This document shows positions 16,095 to 23,564 of a DNA stretch of 28,455 bases, one piece after another. A program made the translations under genes and the position numbers. The notes below the pieces were generated by a model, which did not search any database, had not been told where the DNA came from, and saw only the letters and a program-made list of their open reading frames with translations. Source of the stretch: a virus; IMG/VR virus record IMGVR_UViG_3300032288_001213, positions 1 through 28,455 of that record; one strand, 5' to 3'. Within the stretch, counting starts at the first letter, position 1; every line of letters starts with the position of its first letter.

Positions 16095-16557
16095 TTCATT
16101 TAAAGACATGTCTTATCAAAAAGACGGGCTTTGTGCAAAAAAAGAAAATTCTAAATATATGGATTACTTCTTTTCTGAAGAACCAGAGGAGAAGCATCAA
16201 GCAAAAAATTTATGTTTTCAATGTCCAGTTAGGAAAGATTGTATTAAATATGCACTTGAAAGTAAACAAATTTGGGGGATATGGGGCGGTAAAGATGAAA
16301 ATGAAATTCGTAGAACTTTATCTGTGGACGCCAACGGTGACGAATACCGCAGAGGTCGTTATCCCCAGTGTGGTTATTGCTCTGCTCGAACTAGCAAATT
16401 AAAAACTTATATTGTTGATTTACCAGGCGGTGGAAGATGGACAACCGCTCGAATGGTTGAGTGTACAGAATGTGGATTTATTTGGCGTAGTAGAACAAGT
16501 TTTAATGCTATAAATTCTTACAACCAAGACCGCTCTGAAAAAAAGTCTAAGAAATAA
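16087..16557 (+). CDS. WhiB-like Fe-S transcription factor with added zinc ribbon
   Basis: WhiB-like proteins bind a 4Fe-4S cluster and the principal sigma factor and are essentially confined to actinobacteria and their phages. The four cluster cysteines are C16, C43, C46 and C52 (C-x26-CxxC-x5-C), followed by the family turn GIWGG (64-68) and ENEIRR. Beyond it, where most phage WhiB proteins stop, lies a second module with CGYC (C95, C98) and CTEC (C126, C129), a probable zinc ribbon with a basic end. Total length is 156 residues. The start overlaps the preceding gene by 8 nt and the stop overlaps the convergent cytidylyltransferase gene by 11 nt. It probably redirects host or phage transcription. 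Confidence 0.93.
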   Translation: MSDSFKDMSYQKDGLCAKKENSKYMDYFFSEEPEEKHQAKNLCFQCPVRKDCIKYALESKQIWGIWGGKDENEIRRTLSVDANGDEYRRGRYPQCGYCSARTSKLKTYIVDLPGGGRWTTARMVECTECGFIWRSRTSFNAINSYNQDRSEKKSKK

Positions 16558-16978
16558 TTCTGTTTTTTAATTCTGTAGTGCTTATTCCGTTTGTGTAGGG
16601 TAAAAATCCAAATCCAATGTTGTGCTTTTCTAGCCACTCACGAGTAAAACCCATTTGTTTCATGTAATCTTTTTCGCACCAATCGGTACCAGTGACTACA
16701 AAATCTGCTTGAACATCTAAAATTACTTGCCTTGAATCTTCATTTCCATAATTTTCTACTACTAAATCTACATATTTACAAGCAGATACTACTTCAATTC
16801 TTTCTTGTAGCGACATAACTGGTTTGTAGCCTTTAAATTTTTCTACAAATTCATCTGTATTTACGGCAACAATCAATAAGCCGTCTTGACCAGCCATATC
16901 TTTTAATCTTTTTAAGATTCTCACATGACCTGAATGAAATAAATCATAGGTTCCACCGTTGTAAATTCTAAGTCCCAA
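16547..16978 (-). CDS. Cytidylyltransferase-like nucleotidyltransferase (TagD/RfaE-C type)
   Basis: This 143-residue enzyme belongs to the HxGH nucleotidyltransferase family and probably makes a CDP- or ADP-activated sugar or polyol. It shows GGTYDLFHSGHVRIL with the catalytic HSGH (H15, H18), the substrate-side RIEVVSACKYVD block, and ISTTELKNRI (132-141), the family's second nucleotide-binding motif. The start is a TTG at 16978, two bases after the glycosyltransferase stop; no ATG is available before the essential strand. It is the last gene of the leftward operon and overlaps WhiB tail to tail. Pairing with a glycosyltransferase suggests it supplies the donor. Which sugar or polyol is used cannot be read from the sequence. 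Confidence 0.85.
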   Translation of the reverse strand: MGLRIYNGGTYDLFHSGHVRILKRLKDMAGQDGLLIVAVNTDEFVEKFKGYKPVMSLQERIEVVSACKYVDLVVENYGNEDSRQVILDVQADFVVTGTDWCEKDYMKQMGFTREWLEKHNIGFGFLPYTNGISTTELKNRIIS

Positions 16979-16980
16979 GG

Positions 16981-17790
16981 TTAATCTTCTAACTCATTGG
17001 GTGAGATATAAAAATCTTCAATTCCAAGCGACTCTGGATAATTAAAAAGTTGTTTTATTTTTGGCAAAGTAGAGGTAAACCTATCCCAGTCGTACCCAAG
17101 AACGTCTCTGGCATAAAGACAAAATGCATTAATTGTTATATGTCCTTCTTCAGTTGCTCTTGCTCTGTTATAACTGCTAGAAGGCGGGTGTTCCAGTTTA
17201 AGACTTTTATCTCTATAACAATATTTTTCGTTGTAGACGGCATAAAGAGTTAATAAAATGTCAATTCCCCATCCGCTTATCATTTTTTCTGCTTCTATTA
17301 CGTTATTTTCGATAGAAGACCATTTGTAAAAGTCGTTTAAAACTTCACAAATTTCTCTAGACATTGCAAAATAAATTCCGTTGGTGCAAGTAGTTAGGTA
17401 TATGTTTTCATATCTTTTTGAAAATGCAATTCTTGAACGTGCACCAGACCAATCGTCGTTAGTGGCATTAGGAGAAAATCCTATTAATTTTGGATTGTGG
17501 CTAAAAAGTAATTCTATATATCTTGTGTATTTCGCCCAGTCTACGCATTTGGCATCTCCAGCGTTAAAAATAAATATGTCGCTATCTGTCTCTAAAAAAT
17601 CTTTTACTGCATTAAAAAAATGTCTGTAATATCTTAAATCTGGCTTTCTTTCCCAGTTTTTATTTAATTCTGGGTAAGAAGACACGTTAAAAAACTTGTG
17701 AGTTATGTTTCCATTTTCTAATTGATTGCTTATGTTTCGGCAATTTTCTATTGCTCCGTCCCAAGCAATTATGTAAGTTATGCTCTTCAT
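16981..17790 (-). CDS. Glycosyltransferase-like protein (GT-A style)
   Basis: This 269-residue protein probably transfers a sugar. It begins KSITYIIAWDGAIENCRNI, like GT-A enzymes whose first strand binds the nucleotide; the middle has SDIFIFNAGDAKCVDW (70-85), where NAGD (76-79) sits in the usual place of the metal-binding DxD. Later GIYFAMSREIC and GWGIDILLTLYA resemble the acceptor-side motifs of phage and bacterial GT-A proteins. No membrane segment is present. It begins on the last base of the metallophosphoesterase stop (TAATG) and lies 2 nt before the cytidylyltransferase, so the two probably work as a pair. Family assignment is moderate because the DxD is not canonical. Confidence 0.6.
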   Translation of the reverse strand: MKSITYIIAWDGAIENCRNISNQLENGNITHKFFNVSSYPELNKNWERKPDLRYYRHFFNAVKDFLETDSDIFIFNAGDAKCVDWAKYTRYIELLFSHNPKLIGFSPNATNDDWSGARSRIAFSKRYENIYLTTCTNGIYFAMSREICEVLNDFYKWSSIENNVIEAEKMISGWGIDILLTLYAVYNEKYCYRDKSLKLEHPPSSSYNRARATEEGHITINAFCLYARDVLGYDWDRFTSTLPKIKQLFNYPESLGIEDFYISPNELED

Positions 17791-19058
17791 TATTTAACTG
17801 GCAATACGCTTATGTTTTCTCTTGGGTCGTAATCCCCACCGAGAACCATTGTAAGTAATCCAGGCTTTGATTCTAAACCTGCACGGTCACGGAACCATTC
17901 TGAACCTGGGTCAGTTGTTGGGCACTGGCACCACAAGCGGTCACCAATATCCATCGTGCGGAAGTTGTGGAAGTGACCAGAAACCCACACATCTGCACCA
18001 CCTAATGCGGTTTGACCCGCTGACTGTTGAGATAGATACTTTAAAACATTATTTTGATTTGCTTGATGTCCATGAAAAAGACCAAGCATACATCCGTTTA
18101 CATCAACTGTTAAAGTTTGATGACCATGTGATGGATAGCGAAACTCTACATGTTGTAGTGCTGGGTTTTCGGCACATGCGTCTTGCACTGATGATGCAAT
18201 CTCAACGTTCCAGCCGTCGGCTGGGTCAGCAGCAACCTGACGAGTGACCTCGTCGTGGTTTCCGTTAATAACTGGAACAATCATTTTTTCTGCCAAAGGT
18301 GCTAATGCTTTAATCTGTGCCATAAGTAAACGACGTGCAACACGCACTTGCTCGGTCAGTCCAAGGTCAGATGCTGCTAATCCTTGCAAGCGACCGTTCT
18401 GGGATACGTTACCTTCGACGTGGTCTCCTGGTAAACCTAGAACCACTGTTCCAAGTGACAAACCCATTTTTTGTAGACCTTTAAATCTTGTAACCGATGC
18501 TTCAGTCAAATACAAAATTCTTTCTATTGACTGTTCTGTTCCACCAGAGCCGTTCTTTTTACCAATTTGCTGGTCACTAGGAAAAATAGAAAAAGCACCG
18601 CTACCAGTTGATGTTTTAATTCCAGACTGCGGTCTCCACTTTTTGATTTCATCCACAAGTTTTTCCGCATCTAATTTTTCAGCCTGAACTATTCCAGACG
18701 GAGTGACGCTTACTCTGACTGATTCCAACCATTCGCCACTATAAGTTTGCCAACGTGAACGACGTAGTGATGTTACAGTCCACGATGCTGGCTCTAAGTC
18801 AAACTCTTTTAATACTTCTTCGGCATCTGGAATTTCACCCGCAGGTCTTGGCTTAGATACAACAAAACCACCTTTAGTGTCATCGACATCTAAACGTGGT
18901 CTCCAGTCTTCTGGCGTATTTAACGCTTTTATATCTGAGCCAGATTTACCTGGTTCAGAGAATTCTTTTAGTTTGTCTGAAATTCCCAATTTAATTGACC
19001 AATCTGTTGCAGGAACATTCTTTTCTTCTGTGTCTGTCAACGCCACTATTTGATACAT
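17790..19058 (-). CDS. Metallophosphoesterase (calcineurin-like, phage Mre11-like type)
   Basis: This 422-residue protein is a two-metal phosphoesterase of a type frequent in actinophages. Metal-binding motifs in order: IFPSDQQIGK (158-167, with Gln where many relatives have the His of DxH), GLPGDHVEGN (208-217), GNHDE (266-270), FHGHQ (328-332) and SGHFHNF (360-366). The N-terminal part (DWRPRLDVDD, DAEEVLKEFDLEPASWTV) is the typical actinophage extension. The ATG at 19058 follows GAAGAAGG by five bases; an in-frame start at 19088 would lack a ribosome site. The start lies 68 nt inside the preceding helix-turn-helix gene. It may process DNA ends or a nucleotide by-product; the substrate is not known. 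Confidence 0.87.
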   Translation of the reverse strand: MYQIVALTDTEEKNVPATDWSIKLGISDKLKEFSEPGKSGSDIKALNTPEDWRPRLDVDDTKGGFVVSKPRPAGEIPDAEEVLKEFDLEPASWTVTSLRRSRWQTYSGEWLESVRVSVTPSGIVQAEKLDAEKLVDEIKKWRPQSGIKTSTGSGAFSIFPSDQQIGKKNGSGGTEQSIERILYLTEASVTRFKGLQKMGLSLGTVVLGLPGDHVEGNVSQNGRLQGLAASDLGLTEQVRVARRLLMAQIKALAPLAEKMIVPVINGNHDEVTRQVAADPADGWNVEIASSVQDACAENPALQHVEFRYPSHGHQTLTVDVNGCMLGLFHGHQANQNNVLKYLSQQSAGQTALGGADVWVSGHFHNFRTMDIGDRLWCQCPTTDPGSEWFRDRAGLESKPGLLTMVLGGDYDPRENISVLPVK

Positions 19059-19257
19059 CAAAACCTTCTTCACGAAGGATTCTAGCAATTTGGCTATTTG
19101 GCACTCTATTGGGAGAGAGTTCTGGTTGATTTAAAATTGATTCTAAAGTTTCTCTGTCTTCTTTCGGCACGTCAGTTGACACCAAAATTACGCCTATTTT
19201 ACAAAGTTTTACTGATGAAGTTTTAGAAGCGTTATTCAACTTGTCAGAGAGAGACAT
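18991..19257 (-). CDS. Small helix-turn-helix protein
   Basis: This 88-residue protein resembles a small actinophage family with a helix-turn-helix in the C-terminal half: NSQIARILREEGFDVSNSGVDRHRRKECSC (about 54-84). The end RHRR-x-CxC is characteristic, which supports its long overlap (68 nt) with the metallophosphoesterase gene. GAAGGAG lies just before the ATG. It is likely to bind DNA and could regulate this operon or assist packaging or replication; no function is proven. Confidence 0.72.
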   Translation of the reverse strand: MSLSDKLNNASKTSSVKLCKIGVILVSTDVPKEDRETLESILNQPELSPNRVPNSQIARILREEGFDVSNSGVDRHRRKECSCNRLVN

Positions 19258-19311
19258 TGGTACTCCTTCATGTATCTTGTGTCATTACAAATAATAGCGT
19301 CTTTTTAATAA

Positions 19312-19665
19312 TTAAAGTACTTTTTTGGCACGTGTCCTTTTTGGCTTTTCTAGCAATTCAATAGAGTCTTTACCAGTAAGTCCAGCCGATGCGGTGACCA
19401 AGGTTGTAATCAGTTTTACTTCAGCCGAAAGTGATGTCACCGATTTATCGATATTATTTACTCGGTCAGCCAATGAAGTTCCACCATTTTCCCATAATTG
19501 GTGCTCTACTCTGTCTAGCCTTTCTGCCAAAGTACGACCTTCGGAGTCTACTCCAATAGCATCTCCAATTCTTCTGGCTACTCTGTAAATGGCGATAAGT
19601 GCACCTATAATAACACCGATGGCAGTTATTACTGCTGCTACTGTCATAACTAATTCTTGTGGCAT
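19312..19665 (-). CDS. Small membrane protein with coiled coil, holin-like candidate
   Basis: This 117-residue protein has one strong membrane helix near the N-terminus (VMTVAAVITAIGVIIGALIA, about 6-25), a basic segment (YRVARRIGDAIG), a charged coiled-coil-like stretch (RLDRVEHQLWENGGTSLADRVNNIDKSV) and a basic C-terminus (KPKRTRAKKVL). Topology resembles single-span phage membrane proteins annotated as holins or as inner-membrane adaptors. No endolysin gene is in the window to support a lysis role, so it may equally anchor another protein. It is the first gene of the leftward operon. Confidence 0.65.
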   Translation of the reverse strand: MPQELVMTVAAVITAIGVIIGALIAIYRVARRIGDAIGVDSEGRTLAERLDRVEHQLWENGGTSLADRVNNIDKSVTSLSAEVKLITTLVTASAGLTGKDSIELLEKPKRTRAKKVL

Positions 19666-19849
19666 TTGACCTAATCCGTAGTCTAGATTTACTCTATAAT
19701 TGTAACCTAAGGTTGTGCACCTTATTATTATTCAGCACTGAAAACACATTCTGGTTTGCAAGAATTTGTCGTCTCTTAGTGCTATTATGGACACACTAAC
19801 GAAAGGATTCAGATGGAATTACAGTCACAAAGGACGGGTGTTTGATTAG
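19666..19849. promoter_or_regulatory. Divergent intergenic region with promoters and nested dyads
   Basis: This 184-base region separates the leftward operon from the primase gene. Rightward it has TATAAT at 19695-19700 and the extended -10 TGC-TATTAT at 19780-19788, followed by the leader CTAACGAAAGGA (19796-19807). Two overlapping dyads, AACCT-A-AGGTT (19704-19714) and TAAGGT-N5-ACCTTA (19708-19724), are operator-like. The leftward promoter is not clear: TAGACT and TATAGA on the minus strand (about 19680-19699) are candidates only. Confidence 0.55.
19813..19845 (+). CDS. Possible 10-residue leader peptide before the primase gene
   Basis: An ATG with the operon-type ribosome site GAAAGGA six bases upstream opens a 10-codon frame (MELQSQRTGV) that ends four bases before the primase ATG. 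The primase ribosome site AAAGGACGGG lies within it. Translation coupling is plausible but a chance short frame cannot be excluded. Confidence 0.35.
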   Translation: MELQSQRTGV

Positions 19850-22489
19850 ATGTCGGCGTCTCCCAAGTCAGAATATGCTCAAAAAATCTTCAATGGCGTA
19901 GTTTGGTATGCCAAAAATAACTGGAAACTTTTACCTTGCTACGGTATTAACGACAGTGGTCGTTGTACCTGTAATGGTGCTCACACCGAGCCAAAAGATG
20001 TAGGCAAGCACCCAGCCATTGGCGAATGGCAACTTCGTGCTACCGACGACGTAGACGTAGTTTCTGATTGGTGGACTAAAAATCCAGACCGCAACGTTGG
20101 TGTCAATTGTAAGCCATCTGGATTTTTAGTAATTGATATCGACCCACGTTCTGGTGGTATTGAGTCTTTTGAAAAGTTTGAAGAGTTGGTTGGGGGACTT
20201 CCACCTACAGTTGAGGCTCTTACTGGTTCCTACAATCACGGTGGAAAAGTTGTTCGTGGTAGACACCTTTATTACAAAGTAGAGTCAAATGAGCAACTGC
20301 TTGGAAACTTAAAATCTGCTGATTTACCAGGAATTGACATCAAGCACAACGGTTATGTGCTAATTGCACCTTCACGACACTTTTCTGGAGTTTCTTACGA
20401 ATGGGCTAGCGGTAAGGCTCCTTGGGAAATTCAAATGGCTGATGCACCTGAAGAACTTTTACAGTCATTACGTAAACGTAGTCGTCGGTCTAGTACTTCA
20501 TTAGGAGACGCAGACTGGGGATGGATTTCAGATTTAGAATCTGGAAACGGTGAACGTGTAGATATCGCAAAGATTCTTGAAGATGGAATTGACGAGGGTG
20601 GTCGTGCAGTTGGCATCTACAAACTTGCTTGTGCTATTGCAAACAAATTTGGAGTAGAAACTCCTGAAAAGCGTTTGATGATTGAAACAATGATGATTCG
20701 TTTCAACCACGAGAAAGTTCGCCCTCCAATGGAACTTGAAGGTGCTAACTCACTGCTCATGCATACTCGTCGTGCTATGGACTTTGTTGCTGACAATCCA
20801 GTTGCATTCAAACTATATCCAGGATTAGAAAACTGGGTTAATCAATCTCAGAGCGAGACTAGGGCTACTTTTTCTAGCACTAATACCGCCAACGTAAGCA
20901 CTTCAGACCCAGATGATGTGGAACATTTTGATTCTGGATTACCTGGAACTGTTGGTGGTGCTGTCTATGAAGCGACTAAAAACGGAATGTCTATTGCTGA
21001 TGCCTTTGGTTCTGGAAATATTGATATTCCAAAAGACCCCGACGCTATCACTGAAGCCGAGGGTGGTACTCCAGGTAAGCGTACTTTGTCCGATATCGGT
21101 AATGGTCGTAGATTAGTTGACTCTTTTGGTAATGCAATTCGCTACACTCCTGGAATTGGCTGGTTTATTTGGGACGGAACATATTGGAAACCAGATGCCG
21201 AAGATTTAGGTATGCACGAGTTGGCTAAAAAATTGCCACCAATTATTGCTACCGAAGTTGTTCACTATTCAGACCAAGATAAAAAGAATGAAGTCATTAA
21301 GTGGGCAAACGGTGCTAAATCTAACTCACGTTTAAACTCTGCAATTGAGAGTGCCAACTCTGACCCAAGAATTGTTACTTCGGTTGAACGCTGGGATAGC
21401 GATGAATATTTACTTGGTGTAGTTAACGGTGTAATAGATTTGCGTACTGGAGAACTACTTCGTGGTCGTCCAGATTTGTACATTACCAAGCGTGCTGAAG
21501 TAGCCTACACACCAGGATTGCGTAACGTGCGTTGGGAGCAATTTATTGACTACGCAACTGGTGGCGATAAAGAATTGCAAGAGTGGATTCAGAAAGCAGT
21601 TGGCTACACGCTTACTGGTTTGAACAATCAAGACTTGATGTTCTTGGTTTACGGTCCTCCCGGTTCTGGTAAGAACACATTTGTTGAAGCAGTAGTCAAG
21701 GCTCTTGGTACTTCTCAGTATGCATGGCCCTTAGACTCAAGCATTCTGGCTGACAACGGTGGAGTAACTAGCAATACAGATTTGTATCACTGGGCTGAGT
21801 TGCGTGGTCGTCGTATGGTTTGGGTGGACGAGTTGCCAGAATCTGAACGCATCAAAGAAAATGCGGTAAAGAAATTAACTGGTTCATCTGAAATTTCTGC
21901 TCGTTCCCCTGGTGAAAAGCCATTCACATTTAAGGCTCAGGCAAAGATGTGGATTACAACTAACCACAGACCAATGATTAACGATGATGCTATGTGGCGT
22001 CGTATTCGACCTATTCCTTGGAGCAATGTTCCAGAGTCTCCAGACCCAGACTTAAAGGCTTACTTGTTTGACCCCGAAGGCGGTCTTCCAGCAATTTTAT
22101 CTTGGGCTGTCGAAGGTGCAATTAAATATCTAGGCTCGTCTGCTCGTGACCCATTGGGTTGGTGCAAGGCTGTACAAGATGCAGCAGAGATGTACCGCAA
22201 GAATGAAGACCGTATCGGTTTGTTTTTGGACGAAGAAACCAAACAAATGGATGGTGGCTCTTTGTCTGTTAAGGCTTTATTCTCTGTGTACCGCATGTGG
22301 TCTGAAGACCGTGGTGAACGCCCTATGACTCAGATTGCGTTTAACCGCAAACTCTCTGACCGTGGCTTAAACATTGTTGGTCACGGTGCTAAGGCTGAGA
22401 TAAATGGAATGATTTTGCTACCCCGTGCTGTGCCGTCAGCCGAAGTTGACTGGAGTATGGCAACACGATTTGCTAAAAACAATTTTTAG
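19850..22489 (+). CDS. Primase-polymerase / D5-type SF3 helicase fusion
   Basis: This 879-residue protein probably primes replication and unwinds DNA at the fork. The N-terminal Prim-Pol (archaeo-eukaryotic primase) domain has CTCNGAHTEPKDVGKHP (39-55), the metal-binding VIDIDP (D96, D98) and RGRHLYYK (136-143). After a variable linker (about 330-410) come a D5_N-like region and an SF3 helicase: Walker A GPPGSGKNTF (602-611), Walker B VWVDE (D660, E661), WITTNHRP (701-708) and the arginine-finger-like WRRIRPIPW. The frame has a stop at 19847 just before the ATG, so 19850 is the first possible start. It stands alone rightward of a divergent control region. Domain identification is secure; a role at the phage origin is inferred. 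Confidence 0.92.
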   Translation: MSASPKSEYAQKIFNGVVWYAKNNWKLLPCYGINDSGRCTCNGAHTEPKDVGKHPAIGEWQLRATDDVDVVSDWWTKNPDRNVGVNCKPSGFLVIDIDPRSGGIESFEKFEELVGGLPPTVEALTGSYNHGGKVVRGRHLYYKVESNEQLLGNLKSADLPGIDIKHNGYVLIAPSRHFSGVSYEWASGKAPWEIQMADAPEELLQSLRKRSRRSSTSLGDADWGWISDLESGNGERVDIAKILEDGIDEGGRAVGIYKLACAIANKFGVETPEKRLMIETMMIRFNHEKVRPPMELEGANSLLMHTRRAMDFVADNPVAFKLYPGLENWVNQSQSETRATFSSTNTANVSTSDPDDVEHFDSGLPGTVGGAVYEATKNGMSIADAFGSGNIDIPKDPDAITEAEGGTPGKRTLSDIGNGRRLVDSFGNAIRYTPGIGWFIWDGTYWKPDAEDLGMHELAKKLPPIIATEVVHYSDQDKKNEVIKWANGAKSNSRLNSAIESANSDPRIVTSVERWDSDEYLLGVVNGVIDLRTGELLRGRPDLYITKRAEVAYTPGLRNVRWEQFIDYATGGDKELQEWIQKAVGYTLTGLNNQDLMFLVYGPPGSGKNTFVEAVVKALGTSQYAWPLDSSILADNGGVTSNTDLYHWAELRGRRMVWVDELPESERIKENAVKKLTGSSEISARSPGEKPFTFKAQAKMWITTNHRPMINDDAMWRRIRPIPWSNVPESPDPDLKAYLFDPEGGLPAILSWAVEGAIKYLGSSARDPLGWCKAVQDAAEMYRKNEDRIGLFLDEETKQMDGGSLSVKALFSVYRMWSEDRGERPMTQIAFNRKLSDRGLNIVGHGAKAEINGMILLPRAVPSAEVDWSMATRFAKNNF

Positions 22490-22510
22490 TAATCAAGGTG
22501 TAGTATAAAA

Positions 22511-22579
22511 ATGTGTCTTGGGAGAGACGCACAGCAGGGGTCGGGATGCCTCTCGTTCCGACCCCTGTCTAAAACTTAA
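22511..22579 (+). CDS. Possible 22-residue leader peptide spanning a hairpin
   Basis: An ATG preceded by AAGGTG opens a 22-codon frame (MCLGRDAQQGSGCLSFRPLS...) ending six bases before the ribosome site of the glycosyltransferase. The frame covers the strong stem-loop at 22535-22567. It could be an attenuator leader, or a chance frame. Confidence 0.3.
   Translation: MCLGRDAQQGSGCLSFRPLSKT
22535..22567 (+). other. Strong RNA hairpin between primase and glycosyltransferase genes
   Basis: CAGGGGTCGG (22535-22544) pairs perfectly with CCGACCCCTG (22558-22567), and two more pairs extend it to 12 bp around a 9-base loop. A weaker 6-bp hairpin (GTGTCT with AGACGC, about 22513-22530) precedes it. 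No T-run follows, so it is either a terminator without U-tract, as described in mycobacteria, or a structured leader. Confidence 0.65.
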
Positions 22580-22595
22580 TTACTTAGGAGAAATA

Positions 22596-23564
22596 GTGAA
22601 GATTACAATAGCAACGCCGATGTACGGTGGAATTTCGAAAAGCGTATACGTCGCTTGTTTGAGTGAACTTATGTCTAAATTAAGTGATGCTGGACACTCT
22701 GTAAAACACGTGTCTATTACTAATGAAAGTCTTATTACTAGAGCAAGAAATACTCTTACCCATATGTTTTTAAAGAGTGATAGCGATGCTCTTTTGTTTA
22801 TCGATGCTGACCACGGATGGATATCAGACGACATAGTTAAAATGGTCAATTCAGGTAAAGACTTAATTGGTGCTATTTATCCTATGAAATCCATCAACTG
22901 GGATAACGTACATGCTGCTGCTTTAAATGGTAGACCAGCAAACGAACTCCATCTTTACTCTGGAAATTTTGCAATTAACTTTTTGCCAGAAGCCCAGCAG
23001 TTCCAAGGAGACGAGCCGTTTAAAGTTCGTGACATTGGTACTGGAATGATGTTTATTCGTCGTATTGTATTTGACACTCTAAAGCCGTACTGCAAGACCT
23101 ACCACAACAATTCTCCTAGTTCTGATATTGCTATGGGCGAAGAGATGGTGGAGTATTTCCCTACAATTATTACCGAAGAGCCAGAAGCAATTTTGCTATC
23201 TGAAGATTATGCTTTCTGTCACATGTGGCGTCAGGCTGGTCACGATGTCTACGCTGCACCTTGGGTAAGAATTACTCACGCTGGAGAATACAACTTCTCA
23301 GGCTTTTTCTTAAAAACTTTAGAGATTCAGAATCAGATGGCTAGTGAGCAAGAAAACTACAATCCACTAGAAACAGTTGCCGATGATGGAAGTGCTGTTG
23401 TCAACACTCCTAGTCATCAGATGGATGTTCCATTGAGTCAAGCAGATTCTTTACAGTCGTTGGATGCCATTTTCGGAGGTTCTGCGTCGGAATCTGGTCT
23501 TGATTCAGACCCTCAGCAATCTGTCGAAAAGAAAGCCCCGAAGACCTCTCGGAAGAAATCCTAG
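22596..23564 (+). CDS. GT-A-type glycosyltransferase with low-complexity tail
   Basis: This 322-residue protein probably transfers a sugar from a nucleotide donor. The start is a GTG at 22596 with TAGGAG five bases upstream; an earlier in-frame start would read through the hairpin. The N-terminus KITIATPMYGG and NESLITRARNTL (43-54) are typical of GT-A enzymes; the metal-binding DxD is FIDADHGW (D70, D72); SEDYAFC (202-208) and ITHAG with H228 match the catalytic and metal residues expected near the end of the fold. After about 245 the chain becomes polar and ends in lysines (KKAPKTSRKKS). The last 155 nt overlap the convergent recombinase gene. Acceptor unknown: DNA, virion or host glycan. 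Confidence 0.78.
   Translation: MKITIATPMYGGISKSVYVACLSELMSKLSDAGHSVKHVSITNESLITRARNTLTHMFLKSDSDALLFIDADHGWISDDIVKMVNSGKDLIGAIYPMKSINWDNVHAAALNGRPANELHLYSGNFAINFLPEAQQFQGDEPFKVRDIGTGMMFIRRIVFDTLKPYCKTYHNNSPSSDIAMGEEMVEYFPTIITEEPEAILLSEDYAFCHMWRQAGHDVYAAPWVRITHAGEYNFSGFFLKTLEIQNQMASEQENYNPLETVADDGSAVVNTPSHQMDVPLSQADSLQSLDAIFGGSASESGLDSDPQQSVEKKAPKTSRKKS

Noticed and set aside
19303-19316. AT-rich dyad TTTAAT-A-ATTAAA after the membrane-protein gene
   Set aside because: All A/T with no GC stem; expected by chance in AT-rich DNA and too weak for a terminator.
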